From the NCBI GenBank assembly GCA_021234155.1, contig JAJEKV010000041.1, forward strand, positions 5,386,829 through 5,450,828: a DNA stretch of 64,000 nucleotides, in the 5' to 3' direction. Both the position numbers and the translations under genes were made by a program. The stretch is from Isoetes taiwanensis. Its lineage: Eukaryota > Streptophyta > Lycopodiopsida > Isoetales > Isoetaceae. This document shows positions 1 through 10,353 of this stretch, piece by piece. The notes beneath the pieces are model-generated. The model was not told the DNA's origin and did not search any database. It saw nothing but the letters and a program-made list of their open reading frames with translations. Each line of letters begins with the position of its first letter. Position 1 is the stretch's first letter.

Positions 1-140
1 GACATGCAACTGAAAATGTTTTAATAGCTTAATGAGCTTATTTGTTTATGCACTGCCTCTAGCTGGAAAATGGGGTTGTCCTTTGTTGTAGCTCTTTTGC
101 AGAATGTTGTTTATTCACATTTGTTCTCTTTTTACTGCAG

Positions 141-466
141 ATTGATGATTTTGTCTTGTGCAGAATTTATGAAAAAGCTCTAAGTGCCCTCAAGGCCACA
201 AACGCTCCACCAAAGATAATAATAATAGTGAAGGACATATTCCTTTTGAGGACATTTTTTACTATGTGCCTGATCAGCTAGCCATGGAAATTGGATCTGA
301 CAACATAGTAAATAATTGCCCTTCGGCTTACACCAACTTTTCAGAGCAACTCGAATTGAGTTTTTCAGAGCAAGACTTTAGTTCCTCTCAATTTATTGCA
401 GGTGCAACAATGCAGCCACATAATGGTTATGACAGACTTAAAAGAGGCATTGATAGTATTTTGTAG
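141..466 (+). CDS. NAC transcription factor, last exon (partial)
   Basis: NAC proteins are plant DNA-binding transcription factors. The exon starts after an intron acceptor (pyrimidine tract ending CAG at 138-140) and its first residues, IDDFVLCRIYEKA, match the end of the NAC domain (subdomain E, typically DDWVLCRIYKK). About 85 codons of low-complexity C-terminal region follow, ending at TAG 464-466 with the residues GIDSIL. The frame shifts once between about 190 and 215, so this copy is either broken or carries a base-call error. The rest of the gene, including the DNA-binding subdomains A-D, lies outside the window to the left. The short motif is diagnostic for NAC; the subfamily cannot be told. 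Confidence 0.75.
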
Positions 467-1150
467 CATAAAAATGCTATTACAAGTGCTCGACCCCTAC
501 AAAAATATTCCGAATTATCTGATTAGGTTCCCTCTTGTGCTGATGTTTATCATTTATTTGTTGGACGATGGCACAAACAAATCCAATAACATTGTAAATA
601 TTTTGCACATTAAAACCCTTGATACCCTTGATTCTTTGAATTATTATGATTTTTTCACCAATCCCTCATTGATTGCTATGAACTTTATTTCATATTATGT
701 TAATTTGGCTTCTTCTTCACAAGTTCTAGTTCAACTTCTTGACATGGCTTTAATGCCTCACAAGACACATTTTGATGTAGTTTTGTTTGTGATCCGTGTG
801 GTAAGAGTATCTGCTCGTGGTTATACATAAACTGGGAAAATTTTCTTTCATCTAACATCTTATTGGAAGGCATAAAACTTGTTGCGTGTGCCATTGCAAA
901 CGTTCTTGCTTGTGCATAAAGGGCACGATGTGGAAGTGCATGTGCATGTGCCCTTTAGAAGCTCTAGGATCACCAATAGACAAGTGCAATCAATCAATAT
1001 CTTGCATATCAATTCACTCGAGTTTTGCAAAATCTTCTAGGTTGCTTGCATGGTCAACTTTACAATTTTTATAAGGATATCTAGATGGGTTTTTCTTTTA
1101 TTATACTAGCATAACCAATTGTGCATACTTTTCAGGATCTTAGAGTTTGT
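467..1150. other. 3' flank of the NAC gene, no gene seen
   Basis: AT-rich sequence after the NAC stop. It has an open frame on the plus strand (396-830), but its composition is that of 3' UTR or intergenic DNA and no protein family is recognisable. Confidence 0.5.
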
Positions 1151-1167
1151 CATTTATAGACATTTTG

Positions 1168-1811
1168 TGGAAACCTCCCCTGGTTTCTTTGGAAAGTTGG
1201 GGAGGTTTCCATAAAATATTTAAAAAAATAAAAAAATAGTCATTAATGTTGGCAACCACCGATGGACTGCGCCTCGTCATTAAGACGCACGAGGACCGAG
1301 ATGTATGGGGGGACGGAAACAGGGGAGATGATTCCAGGGGGTCCCGCGACCGGCGGCAGCCGGGAGCGGGTCCTGGAATCAGCGACCCTGTTTCGTCCCC
1401 CCACAACATGGCAACTGGGGAGGATGCAAAATTTGATCCGTTTACCTGCTCTTGACCTGTTGAGCGGAATCAAGCCTGCCGCTTTCCATTCCGGAGGCTG
1501 AATGGGCTCCCCAGTTGCCATGTTGCACGGGGGCTAGTCTTGGTCTTTGTGCAAATTTAAAGAGCCTTTTTTTTTTCTTTTGTGGAAACCTCCCCACCTT
1601 TCCATGGAAACCTCCCCACCTTTCCATGGAAACCTCCCCTGTTTTCTTAATTGAAAACCTCCCCAGGTCATCCAAGAAAGTTGGGGAGGTTTCCAGGAAA
1701 GGTGGGGAGGTTTCCATGGAAACCTCCCCTGTTTTCTAATCTGGAGAAAGTTGGGAGGTTTCCAGCGAAAGTTGGGGAGGTTTCCATGGAAAGTTAGGGA
1801 GGTTTCCATTG
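1168..1811. repeat. Foldback repeat with GGAAACCTCCCC arrays
   Basis: The motif GGAAACCTCCCC and its reverse complement GGGGAGGTTTCC recur many times. One inverted pair sits at 1170-1211 and a dense array at 1584-1811. Between them is a large hairpin: TGGGGGGACGGAAACAGGG near 1306-1324 pairs with CCCTGTTTCGTCCCCCCA near 1386-1403. A second inverted pair, AACATGGCAACTGGGGA (about 1405) and TCCCCAGTTGCCATGTT (about 1507), lies further in. This looks like a non-autonomous foldback or MITE-type element. No coding capacity is evident and its family is unknown. Confidence 0.6.
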
Positions 1812-1823
1812 GAGCCCAACCCA

Positions 1824-1832
1824 AATCGGGCG
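1824..1832. repeat. Target-site duplication of the Mutator-like element, left
   Basis: AATCGGGCG here is repeated exactly at 17693-17701, directly outside the two inverted ends (GGGTGAAAATATCC). Nine base pairs is the duplication size typical of Mutator-like elements. Confidence 0.85.
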
Positions 1833-2055
1833 GGGTGAAAATATCCTTACCCTAGTTTTGGTGATTCCATCGCGGTGAATACTCTCCCGCGGAATCACAG
1901 ACCCTCCCGCAACGGGATCCGTTTCGGAGGGCCCGTTTTCCGTACCTGACAGTACGGCAATAAATTCAATACCATCCCGCGGAATCACAACGGTAGAATA
2001 CTGCCGGACGGAATCACGGCTCTGTTATTCCATGCCACGGAATCACCATTTGAAA
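1833..2055. repeat. MULE left terminal inverted repeat and subterminal repeats
   Basis: Starts GGGTGAAAATATCC, runs through GTTTTGGTGATTCC and GCGGAATCAC, then CCGTACCTGACAG. The reverse complement of 17692 leftward gives the same blocks in the same order, with small indels. It contains several GTGATTCC / GGAATCAC half-sites, the unit that is amplified at the right end. Confidence 0.8.
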
Positions 2056-2202
2056 TATAAAACTAAAAAATTCAAATTTTTTACGTCCTTTTTTCTTCTT
2101 GGAGGTTTTTTCAGCCACTGCACTGCCGGCTATGGCGGCTTGCTCCGGGCGATCTTCCTTCTTTTCTTTTCTTGTTATCGTTTTACTTTCTTCTACAGAT
2201 CC

Positions 2203-2207
2203 GGTAT
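2203..2207. repeat. Target-site duplication of chromovirus 1 (GGTAT)
   Basis: GGTAT precedes the 5' LTR and is repeated at 15497-15501 directly after the 3' LTR, proving that both ends belong to one insertion. Confidence 0.9.
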
Positions 2208-3839
2208 TGTGACGTTCCAAGTATTTATACGGTATACGTATAAATATGTTGACACGTCACCCAGGTATGGATACGCTACCATGGGGCATGGTAACCTAGG
2301 GGGTTGACTTAAAAAGGATTAAATTAGCTATGCTAATTTAATTGTTAAAGATAATAACCTACATTTAAGGGATCATTATCTATAAAGGATAATTAAACTA
2401 ATTATCCTTTGGAAACGCGCCACCTGGCCAAACCTGGTTGGCCAGCATGGTGAATGCTATTTTGGACCCATAAGGTGGATCACCACCCCCGTATCCACCA
2501 TAATCGACTGGAAATGAGCGCCTACCTTGGGATTGAGCTGAGCCACCTTGCCCAAGTACTTGCACCTGTGTGATCAGAGCTGAGCATCGAAGGTTTCAGA
2601 AGGATGGAGGCACCAAACGATAACGGGTCGAGCAGGAATACAGGTGGGTGGCTAGTATAGGCTGATATTCTAGGGTAGCGCCCCTTTTGGGCACTTGTGT
2701 GTTGTCTTGTATGTTTTCTCGTGCTTTTATTCGAGGGAACTAACCCTTGGTTGAAAAGGTAAGTTCTCTTTATATTTTGATTCGGGTTTTGCTCTCAAAG
2801 GATGAATTGATAGTTCTTTGCTTAGTTAGCACTCCCGAGATGGGGGATTACGGGAGGGTAGAGACCTCTGAGCCCATATATTGTAGTATGCTCCTAGATA
2901 AAGCCCTGTATTATCCCAATATTGCGGCCTGTGCACAAGAACCCACCGGGTCATAGATGCTATGGTAATTGGCTTAGCACCGCGGACAAGGAACACAAAG
3001 TGGTGAAGTGGAGGTGGGGTCTTGCACGAACATAAAAGGCCTCGGGACTCCTATAGCGAGCTAGACCTGATAGCCGGTCGTAGAGGGGGGTATGGGTCTG
3101 ACACTCCCTGGGTGGGAAGGTGTGACCCGTATGGGGCACCTTGCACTTTGAGTAGATTTAGGGCGAGTAAGTCGGGTACGGATGCGGGGGTCGCTGATGC
3201 GGCACGTATTCTCTAGCACGCCCATGGAGCCACTGTGATTCTGGAAGGGGACGCTTCCCTGACCTGCCTCATCGGACCGGGGCTTCATGAACCCTGGAGT
3301 AGGCTCAGCAGGGTGATGCCTCGAGCCTGCGTCTCCGGAAGGCTATAGCGACGCCATAGCGTGAATTGACCCATCTGCAAAGTGTGCACAGGAGGGGCGG
3401 ATGGAGTGGACAACCCTAGCCAATGTTCTATGCCAGCCAACGCCATGTCAAGATTCCGTCTGCTGGTCTCTTGAGGCCTAGCCGTCAGTCGATCCTCACT
3501 GGAGTCTGAACCGGGGTAGAACCATGGGTTTGGGGTGTTTTCTTAGGTTTAGATGCATATTCTTTGCCGTTGGTATTGGGATGGATATGCCACCCTTCGT
3601 GGTGGTTATTTATATGTGATTTATGCTGTGTGCTAACCCTTGTATTCACGCTTCCGCGACGTAGGAGCCCCATTGAAGGCGTGGGCCGAATGACCCCTTC
3701 GTGTCCTTCTTTCGGGCATCGTATTATAGATGGCCCGAAATAGACGGAGGGCCCTGCTCCTGGCGAGTTGGACGCCATGGGAGGGGAAAGTCCCCGTATG
3801 TATACGTCCGAGGGTCGTATATGTTCAGGGAGCGTCACA
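2208..3839 (+). repeat. Chromovirus 1 5' LTR
   Basis: Begins TGTGACGTTCC and ends GAGCGTCACA, with the canonical TG...CA ends. It matches 13850-15496 almost throughout. Differences are small substitutions and indels, many at CAG/CTG and CCGG positions. The segment around 3390-3450 is also recognisable in the LTRs of chromovirus 2. Confidence 0.93.
2755..2764 (+). promoter_or_regulatory. Candidate 5' splice site inside the LTR
   Basis: GAAAAG|GTAAGTTCTC is a near-perfect plant splice donor and is kept in the 3' LTR (GT at 14401). With acceptor-like sites just before ORF1, ORF2 and gag it could generate spliced subgenomic messages. This is inference from sequence only. Confidence 0.4.
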
Positions 3840-3840
3840 G

Positions 3841-3852
3841 TGGTATCAGAGC
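3841..3852 (+). other. Primer-binding site (initiator tRNA-Met type)
   Basis: TGGTATCAGAGC lies one base after the LTR. This is the classic plant LTR-retrotransposon primer site complementary to the 3' end of initiator methionine tRNA. Confidence 0.9.
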
Positions 3853-4021
3853 ATGGTTCTGGGAAGCCAAACTATTGCACTGGCCACATACTAACTCGAT
3901 AGATCGTTAGCTAGAGAGTGAGGATTTTGGAGTAGTACGAGTTTTTGGGTGGTGTAATGGATGCCGTCATCCTTGCTTTAGTGTGGTATAATTGTAATTG
4001 AGAGGGGTGTACCCAAGACTC

Positions 4022-4096
4022 CAACCCTAACCCTAAGTGGCGGGGGGGTACGGGTGTCGCCTGGCGCCAGAGAAACCGGGGTGGGGGGGTGCCCCA

Positions 4097-4132
<36 letters not shown>

Positions 4133-4205
4133 CTAACCCTAAGTGGCGGGGGGGGTACCCGGACACCGGGCCCAGAAGCGACGCCGAGGGGGGTGCCCGC
4201 CCACT
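4022..4205 (+). repeat. GC-rich dimer joined by a 30-A run
   Basis: Two imperfect copies of a roughly 77-bp GC-rich unit, each starting CCCTAACCCTAAGTGGCGGG, are separated by an uninterrupted run of about 30 A. It lies in the leader of chromovirus 1 before ORF1 and has no counterpart in chromovirus 2. It could be a tandem duplication with an expanded A tract, or a small poly(A)-tailed insertion with a long target duplication. Confidence 0.6.
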
Positions 4206-4431
4206 GAAAAGCGCGCCTGGCCATTTTTTTTTTCATAAAAAGTTTTAGGGTTAAAATTTTAAAAGTGACTTTTCTTTCACTTTTCTTAAACACCTAGCGC
4301 CCTTTTTGAGCTCTCACCGTCACCGCCATAGTCCGGAGCTAGAAGCTTCCCCTCCGCCATAGCCAAACCTCGGCCCTTACCTTTCTCCCCCTGTTACCGC
4401 CCACCGCCCACCTAGCGCCTACTCTATAAGG

Positions 4432-5787
4432 ATGGAGACACCCAAGCAAGTTTATCTGCCGAAGCCTCGCTATTCTAAAACCCTTATAGAGCTTATAATG
4501 GCTGAATTGTCGCCACAACGAGACCAGTAGCCCGACGCCAGTTTAAGACCGAAGAAATACTGGAGTATTTCGTGAAGCGCTTCTACGAAGGGGTCAGAAT
4601 CCCATACCCGCTCTTTTGCTATAATGAGCGCTTTGTGTTCAAGCTCAACGCTATTCGGGAGACCTGCATGATAGTGGAATAGGAAGATGGCGTCCAGAAG
4701 TATGCCCGGTTCTTCCCGCCAGCAGGGGATGACCAAGCAGAGGAGGAGGCCTTACAAACGCAGCCCGTAATCAGTTTGCAAATGGCCCAAGAGGCGGATC
4801 TGCAGTGGTTGGCATTGGATGATCCGGCTTCAGGATACCGCTACCTAGGAAACGGCATGTGCCTCTTTGATGGGGGAGCCTATACTCTTCCATCGTTCTC
4901 ATATGAAGAGGAGACCAATCGTATCCTTTGGGAAGCAGGATCACCCTCGTATTTCACAGATCACTTCCAGCGGGCTGTTGAACGAGACATGCAAGCTAAT
5001 CCCCCACGTTACTTCATAGAGCTCACAAGAAGAACGGAGATTAGAATAGCCAAAGAGAAGCAAGCGGAGGAGCAAGCCACACCGGGCGCAGTTAACGTAA
5101 GGCAACACAGCTTGATTGAGGAGGCTGCCAAGCTTCGTGGAGGATACTATCCATCGCCAGCAGGTAGAACAAGAGCAAAATCAAAAGAATGCGTGGACGG
5201 CAGAAAGCAGAGAGCAAGAGAGGCAACCGGGCCGTGGATGGAGCCGATCGAGGAAGGAAGAGGAAGAAAGGCATCAAGAAGAGCAACCACCGCTAAGCCT
5301 CGTGGTTCCTCGGCCAAGACAAAAGAAAACACCCCAAAGATCCGTGCTCAAGATAAGGACCCATTTTAGAGCTCGGGGAGGAATCGCCAAGGCCGCAGGG
5401 ATAACCGGCGGGATAATATCATCCCGTAAAGCCCCAAGATCCCGAACAGCAGGAAAAACCCTACCCGGGCTGCACCCCAACCTAGGAGGAGGCATCGCTA
5501 CAAGCCCGGTACCGCGGGCAATCGAGAGATAAGGAAGTACCGTAAATCCACCGAAGTTTCGTTATTTAAAACTTCCTTTCCAACGTTTGGTCCGAGAAAT
5601 TGCCCAAGAATTTAAGACGGACCTTCGTTTTCAAACTCATGCCATCCTAGCACTACAGGAGGCGGCCGAGGCTTACTTGGTGGCCCTCTTTGGCGATGCA
5701 AACCTATGTGCCATCCATGCCAAGCGAGTAACCATCATGACAAAGGACCTACAGTTAGCACGCCGGATCCGTGGGGAACGGTCATAA
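4432..5787 (+). CDS. Chromovirus 1 ORF1: protein with C-terminal histone H3 fold
   Basis: The start is ATG 4432, just after an acceptor-like TATAAG. The N-terminus METPKQVY keeps the K-Q-x-Y spacing of the H3-tail-like start in chromovirus 2 (MARTKQTY). A long unrecognised middle follows, then a charged region rich in K, R and E. The last about 100 codons (5484-5787) are H3. RRHRYKPGT and [11 protein letters not shown] match the canonical H3 alphaN region, [19 protein letters not shown] the alpha1 helix and loop 1, and [13 protein letters not shown] plus LARRIRGER the alpha2-alpha3 region and C-terminus. Loop 1 has canonical H3 length, not the longer CENH3 form. The frame is broken by stops near 4528 and 4681, by a shift between the middle and the H3 part, and by one extra base in an AAAA run near 5572. 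It is closer to canonical H3 than the chromovirus 2 copy. Confidence 0.85.
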
Positions 5788-6047
5788 TTATGTACATCAC
5801 AATTTTGTATCTATGTAAATCGGTATATATATTAATATAAAACTGTTTGACTTCTTATTGTGAATTGTGAATTTTCCTACAATTAAAAAAAAAAAAAAAA
5901 AAATAATAATAATAAAAAAAAAAAAAGAAATGATGAGCTGGCGCCTCGAACGCCGTGCCCAGCAAGTTAAATACTCAGATTCATTTTTAGGGTTTCACCA
6001 TTTCTTACTCCTCGTTTCCTTCTTCCTCCCATCTTCCACCGCAGGTG
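5788..6047 (+). promoter_or_regulatory. Spacer with strong 3' splice-site-like sequence before ORF2
   Basis: After an A-rich tract (5880-5930), a pyrimidine-rich stretch ending TTCCACCGCAG|GTG at 6044 sits three bases before the ORF2 ATG (6048). It is a convincing 3' splice site and decided the choice of start. Confidence 0.45.
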
Positions 6048-7343
6048 ATGGACTACGGGTCAACTAGCATGGTACATGGGGAGGCGCAGCAATGGGATCC
6101 CCAGGTCCCTTACCCTCTCTTGGATCCTATGTTGCAGAGTTCAGTCGACCTCATCGACAATATGCGCGCCCACCCTGACTATGCGACCTTTGTAGAGTTC
6201 TATGAAGAGGAAATATTGCCTGAAGCGGAATTCTTTGGGGAACCGCCCCAACCTTATCTTCACAGAGATATTGTGGAGCATATGTTGGGAGATGATCGCC
6301 ACAGCTATGACATCCTCAAGGGCATCATCGACGTGCTAAGCACGCCCCATTATCGATTGGGCTCTAATGGGCTATACTTTGAAGCCCGTTTGCCCTTTGC
6401 TCTTATTATGGATGTGTATGTAGATGGTACTGACACCGCTTTAGAGCAAGCTAAGGCCCCACTTCCTCCAGATTCAGAGGAGGACGAGCAGATAAGCTTT
6501 GCTGATTTCGTACGATGGAAGGAGTTAGCTAAAGAGAGGCCTTTACCTCGTAGTAAGGGCCAAGCACCGGGTGGGATTGAGCTCGCTTGCTACCATCAAG
6601 GTTGGGGATCGGGATTACTTGCTGGCCGGCGACATTCAATGGGCCTATCAAAGATATCGCAAATAAGGGTAAGCAGAGGACCGCCACCTTCTTTATGAGC
6701 TGGCCGAATATTGTCGTGGTCAGCATGATTTCATTGATTACTCTCGCCCTAATTATGCGCCAGATACATCACCGCTGCTCAACTATCAACCTCTTGATGT
6801 TGAGCCTATCAGCAGACACTCTTGTCCTTGCGCCGATTAATGATTCGTGGTACCCCATCTTCGCCTCGAATCGGCTTTCCAGCTATGGGGCCACACGTGC
6901 CCAACATCAACGACGTCGTCGTCAAGCTGGAGGACGACCCAACCATGGAGGATTTATGTGATGAGAGTCAGTATGCTCAGGAAGAGAAGGATTTTGCCAT
7001 GGAGGAGGAGCTGCCCCGGAACTTGGAGTCCGAGTTGGCCTCTTCAACCCATCCGATGGTTCAGGGGTTGAAATGCCATATTACTCGATTCTTCCTGTCG
7101 GCTTTCACAAGCAGACAGGTTCTCTTCTTTGCTAAGGCAATTGCCCCTGAAGCAGAGGCGGCTGTATGGGCATTGAGGGCACTTTCCACCACAGCGGGCC
7201 ACAAGAAATTAGCTCCTAACCTCGAGCAGATCATCCTAGTGAACCGTGATCTTGCCATTGCAGTGTTTGACCATGAAATTGGTTCTTGGATGAACATGAG
7301 TCCGCTGGTTATGGCGCCATTGGCTACAAATGTTCCTCCGTAA
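6048..7343 (+). CDS. Chromovirus 1 ORF2: protein with C-terminal H2A-like histone fold
   Basis: Starts MDYGSTSMVHGE at ATG 6048. The first about 180 codons are acidic and unrecognised. A segment read in a shifted frame (about 6550-6770) has LAGDIQWAYQRYRK, which resembles the last helix of a histone fold, then FIDYSRP, also found as IIDYSYR in the chromovirus 2 copy. From 7065 the protein aligns to H2A over its whole fold: GLKCHITRF with GLQFPVGRI, KAIAPEAEAAV with GAGAPVYLAAV, and then 33 residues without a gap to LVNRDLAIAVFDHE opposite IVPRHIQLAVRNDE. The acidic-patch glutamates of H2A alpha2 are not kept. Frameshifts near 6560, 6665 and 6820 interrupt it. The H2A call is my own alignment by eye. 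An H2B-like first half, as in viral H2B-H2A doublets, is possible but unproven. Confidence 0.6.
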
Positions 7344-8453
7344 ATAGCTTCATCACTGCCTCATCAGTTAATCCTAGCGTGTTACTCCTACAAAGATCGA
7401 CTGTGAGCCCCGGTTTGATACTCAAACACGGGATGTTGACGGATCGACCTCTTAGTTTTAGGTTTCATTGGGTCATCGTGATGAAATTTTGTTAATTTTG
7501 ATTGGCATTACCTCTAGTGGGCCAACACCAAAATCTATGTAATCGTTTTTCAATTTTATATATATATTCGGGATATCTTCTTATGTTTCTTGCAACCGTT
7601 GAAAACCACTTCATTGTTTTCTCCTTTCAATGATTAAGTATTTTCCTTAAAGCTCCAAATTGGAAGGAAATTGTTTTCAATGTATATATAATTATTCCCG
7701 CCGCCTTGCGTAAGAAACACTTGAGGAATACCGTGACGGGATCACCGATCCGATAAGAATGGATGAACAGGGGACCTCCCCGAACAGGGACTATGGGGAA
7801 CGGTACAACTAATATCCCGAACGGGAAGTTGACGATGACATAGCGGAGCTTAGGGTCCGGAACAACCTTATGATCCCGACAAGGGCATGGAAGTAGTTAC
7901 TCTTCTTCGAGAACGTGTTTACGATGATCCGAGATGGACTCTTTCCCGCACTTGGGATTACCGGAATATGACCCCACATCAAGCTTTTGATGATGCTAAT
8001 GATCATCTCTCGCAAATCTTCTACGCGACCAAGGCTCTTCAACCTTCGATTATTAGCCCCACTTGGGATTATCAACCCGTTATTATCCAGCTTGGCACGC
8101 GCTACAAAGCTCGCCGAAGCCGCGGCGTGAGAGTTAATGCGCTATGCCGTCATGTATCCCCACGCAAAACCCTTAAGCCACAATTTCCAGTTTTGTGTGT
8201 TCCTATGCTTCGCCATGGCTAGGAAATGGCTTGTATCAGGCCTCTTTGTGTATTATATAACTATAAGTTTATAACCGTGTTCCATATAAACTTCTTTGAT
8301 GTAACCAATTATCGCACCAGAATTGAATCTTCCGTCCTTTTTCGTGTTCACTTTTCGTTTTTTGATACTACTCGTAATGACTTTGTTATAACACTTACCG
8401 TTATCGTACTCTTTCTTATATCATCGTGATGTTTAATATAGGCGGTGCACGCA
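7344..8453 (+). other. Spacer between ORF2 and gag
   Basis: About 1.1 kb with only short open frames and no recognisable protein. It ends in an acceptor-like TTTAATATAG at 8441, 12 bases before the first gag ATG, consistent with gag being read from a spliced or separately initiated message. Confidence 0.45.
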
Positions 8454-9600
8454 ATGCCGCCTTTGGCGACACCCTCAAACGCCCGGTCGGTTAACACCGA
8501 ACAAGAATTGATGCCGATGAAAAGACGGTTAGGCGAATTACGGGCCTACGCCTTGCATGCTAACCCACCACAAAGATGTACAACAGACGCACCGGAGTTA
8601 CCTCCGTTACCACCTAGTCCACCTACACGCTAGCCGCCCCCACCACTTAACTAGTCCCAGACTGCATGCGAAAAGAGGTCCCACTCTAAACGCCGACGGA
8701 GCTCCTCTAGAGACAAGTGCCACCTCTTCAAAGTCCGCCACTTCGGTGTCATCCGTGATCATCAAAGATCATCGGGGGCCATGCAAAGCCGAGATAAGGA
8801 GTACCGCGAAGACAGCTTGATACTGACCATAACTAGTATATGGAAGAATAGGAAATTGGCCCGTTTGATGGGAAATCTAGAGGCGGCTTGAATGCCGAAT
8901 CCTGGCTGGATGAAATGAAAGAGTTCGGCAGGTCCTATGGCATGACAGAAAAGGATACAGGAAAGGTTGCCACCACAAACCTTACCGGAGCCGCCCGTAT
9001 TTGGTGGAAGGGCTATGCCAGAGCCAAACATCTGGACAAGAGTAGATGCAACTTCAGAAAGTTTGCCAAGGCCTTCAAATCGCATTATGTGCCTCGTGCA
9101 CATAAATGCCAGCAGATCCAGACTTTCTACAGGTTGGAGCAGAAGAGTATGTCCGCATGAGGCCTACACGGATGAGTTCATGCGCTGACCGTATGTACCG
9201 GTATGAATGAGAAAAGGGCAGTGGAGGGCTATATTGAGGGTTTGGCACCATCGATCAAACGGATGGTTAAGGCCATCGACCCGAAATCAGTTGCAGAAGC
9301 CGAGGCTAAAGCATTGAGCCTCGAGGAGGACATACCAAGAAATCAAGATCCCGGCGTCCGCTCCTTACTCGCAGCCACGGCCGTCCACACCTTACAAACC
9401 CCGCTCTCCAAGTCCGGGGCCCTCTCAGCAGAACTCTTACGGTCGTCAGGAGAAGAAAGTCGCTTTTAACACGCCAGATAAGCAGAACAATGCGGGTAAG
9501 GAAGTTCGAAACCTCTTACATTCCATTCCCAAAGAGGCGAGAAGAACACCAAGGCGGGATAAGGCATGTTACAGTGTATGAGGCGGGACACTTCATGCGT
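8454..9600 (+). CDS. Chromovirus 1 gag (capsid/nucleocapsid), frameshifted
   Basis: Gag forms the retrotransposon particle and binds its RNA. A proline-rich N-terminus (8454-8633) is followed by a retrotransposon-gag domain at 8885-9160 with ESWLDEMKEFGRSYGM and ARIWWKGYAR, the typical W-x-W-like core. Next comes VEGYIEGLAPSIKRMVKAI (about 9227-9290). A decayed zinc knuckle near 9566-9610 reads CYSV..AGHFMRNCP, with the second cysteine lost. Stops and shifts separate these parts. The same blocks are found in chromovirus 2, where the knuckle is also imperfect. Confidence 0.85.
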
Positions 9601-9602
9601 AA

Positions 9603-10353
9603 TTGCCCATATGTTACCCGGTGACGCCTACCGGGCCATGGCCGACCTTTGATGGGGACGATATTGAGTCAACATTACCGCCGACGAGGACGCCCCAAAG
9701 TACATTCACGCAAGCGCCTCATATCTTTGCAGCTATAGAAACTGGCAATGCTGAAAGTCAGCCTGCTGTCATTTCCACCATAGGCCAAATAGACAGTAAG
9801 CCTTTTGTAATTCTTATGGATACGGGGAGTACACATAATTTTGCTTCTCCTAGAATGGCCCAGGTCCTCCAACTGGAAACCCTAAGGTCACGACCGAGAC
9901 CTGTCACTTTAGCCGCTGGTAAGGTTAGACATACTCATGGTCGCCGTGATCAACCTTAAGATCACGGTTGCCAGCGCACCGGTTGCTATGGGTGCCGAAT
10001 TAATGGATATTGGCAAATACGACCTCATTGTTGGAATGGAATTCTTGGCATCTGCAAAAGCCAACATAGACTGCGAGAAGAGAGAAGTTACCTTCAACGC
10101 GGATAATGGAGCCCGTGTAACTATAAAAGGTGAACCATTCAACCCTATCATGCAGTCTATGTCCATTCGACAGTTAGATAAAGCTATACGCAAGCAAAAG
10201 CTCCTCTGCCTTATTAGACTTGCTTCCATTGAGTCAGATGCTAAGCAAAACCAAGTAATCAACACCTTGCCACGGGGGATTGCCAGGATTCTCCATGAAT
10301 TTAGCGATCTCTTCCCGCACGAGATCCAAGCTTCCCTCCTTTTAGAGGGGTAG
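9603..10353 (+). CDS. Chromovirus 1 aspartic protease
   Basis: The retropepsin cleaves the gag-pol polyprotein. The catalytic motif FVILMDTGSTHNFAS (about 9808-9850) contains the active-site DTGS. The flap and second hydrophobic segment continue as YDLIVGMEFL after a one-base shift near 9940. The downstream HEFSDLFPHEI is the usual protease-RT linker of plant Ty3/gypsy elements. Confidence 0.88.

Noticed and set aside
396-830. A 144-codon frame as a gene
   Set aside because: It overlaps the end of the NAC exon in another frame and has AT-rich, UTR-like composition without a domain.
4022-4145. Interstitial telomere
   Set aside because: Only two CCCTAA units per copy within a longer GC-rich unit; not a telomeric array.
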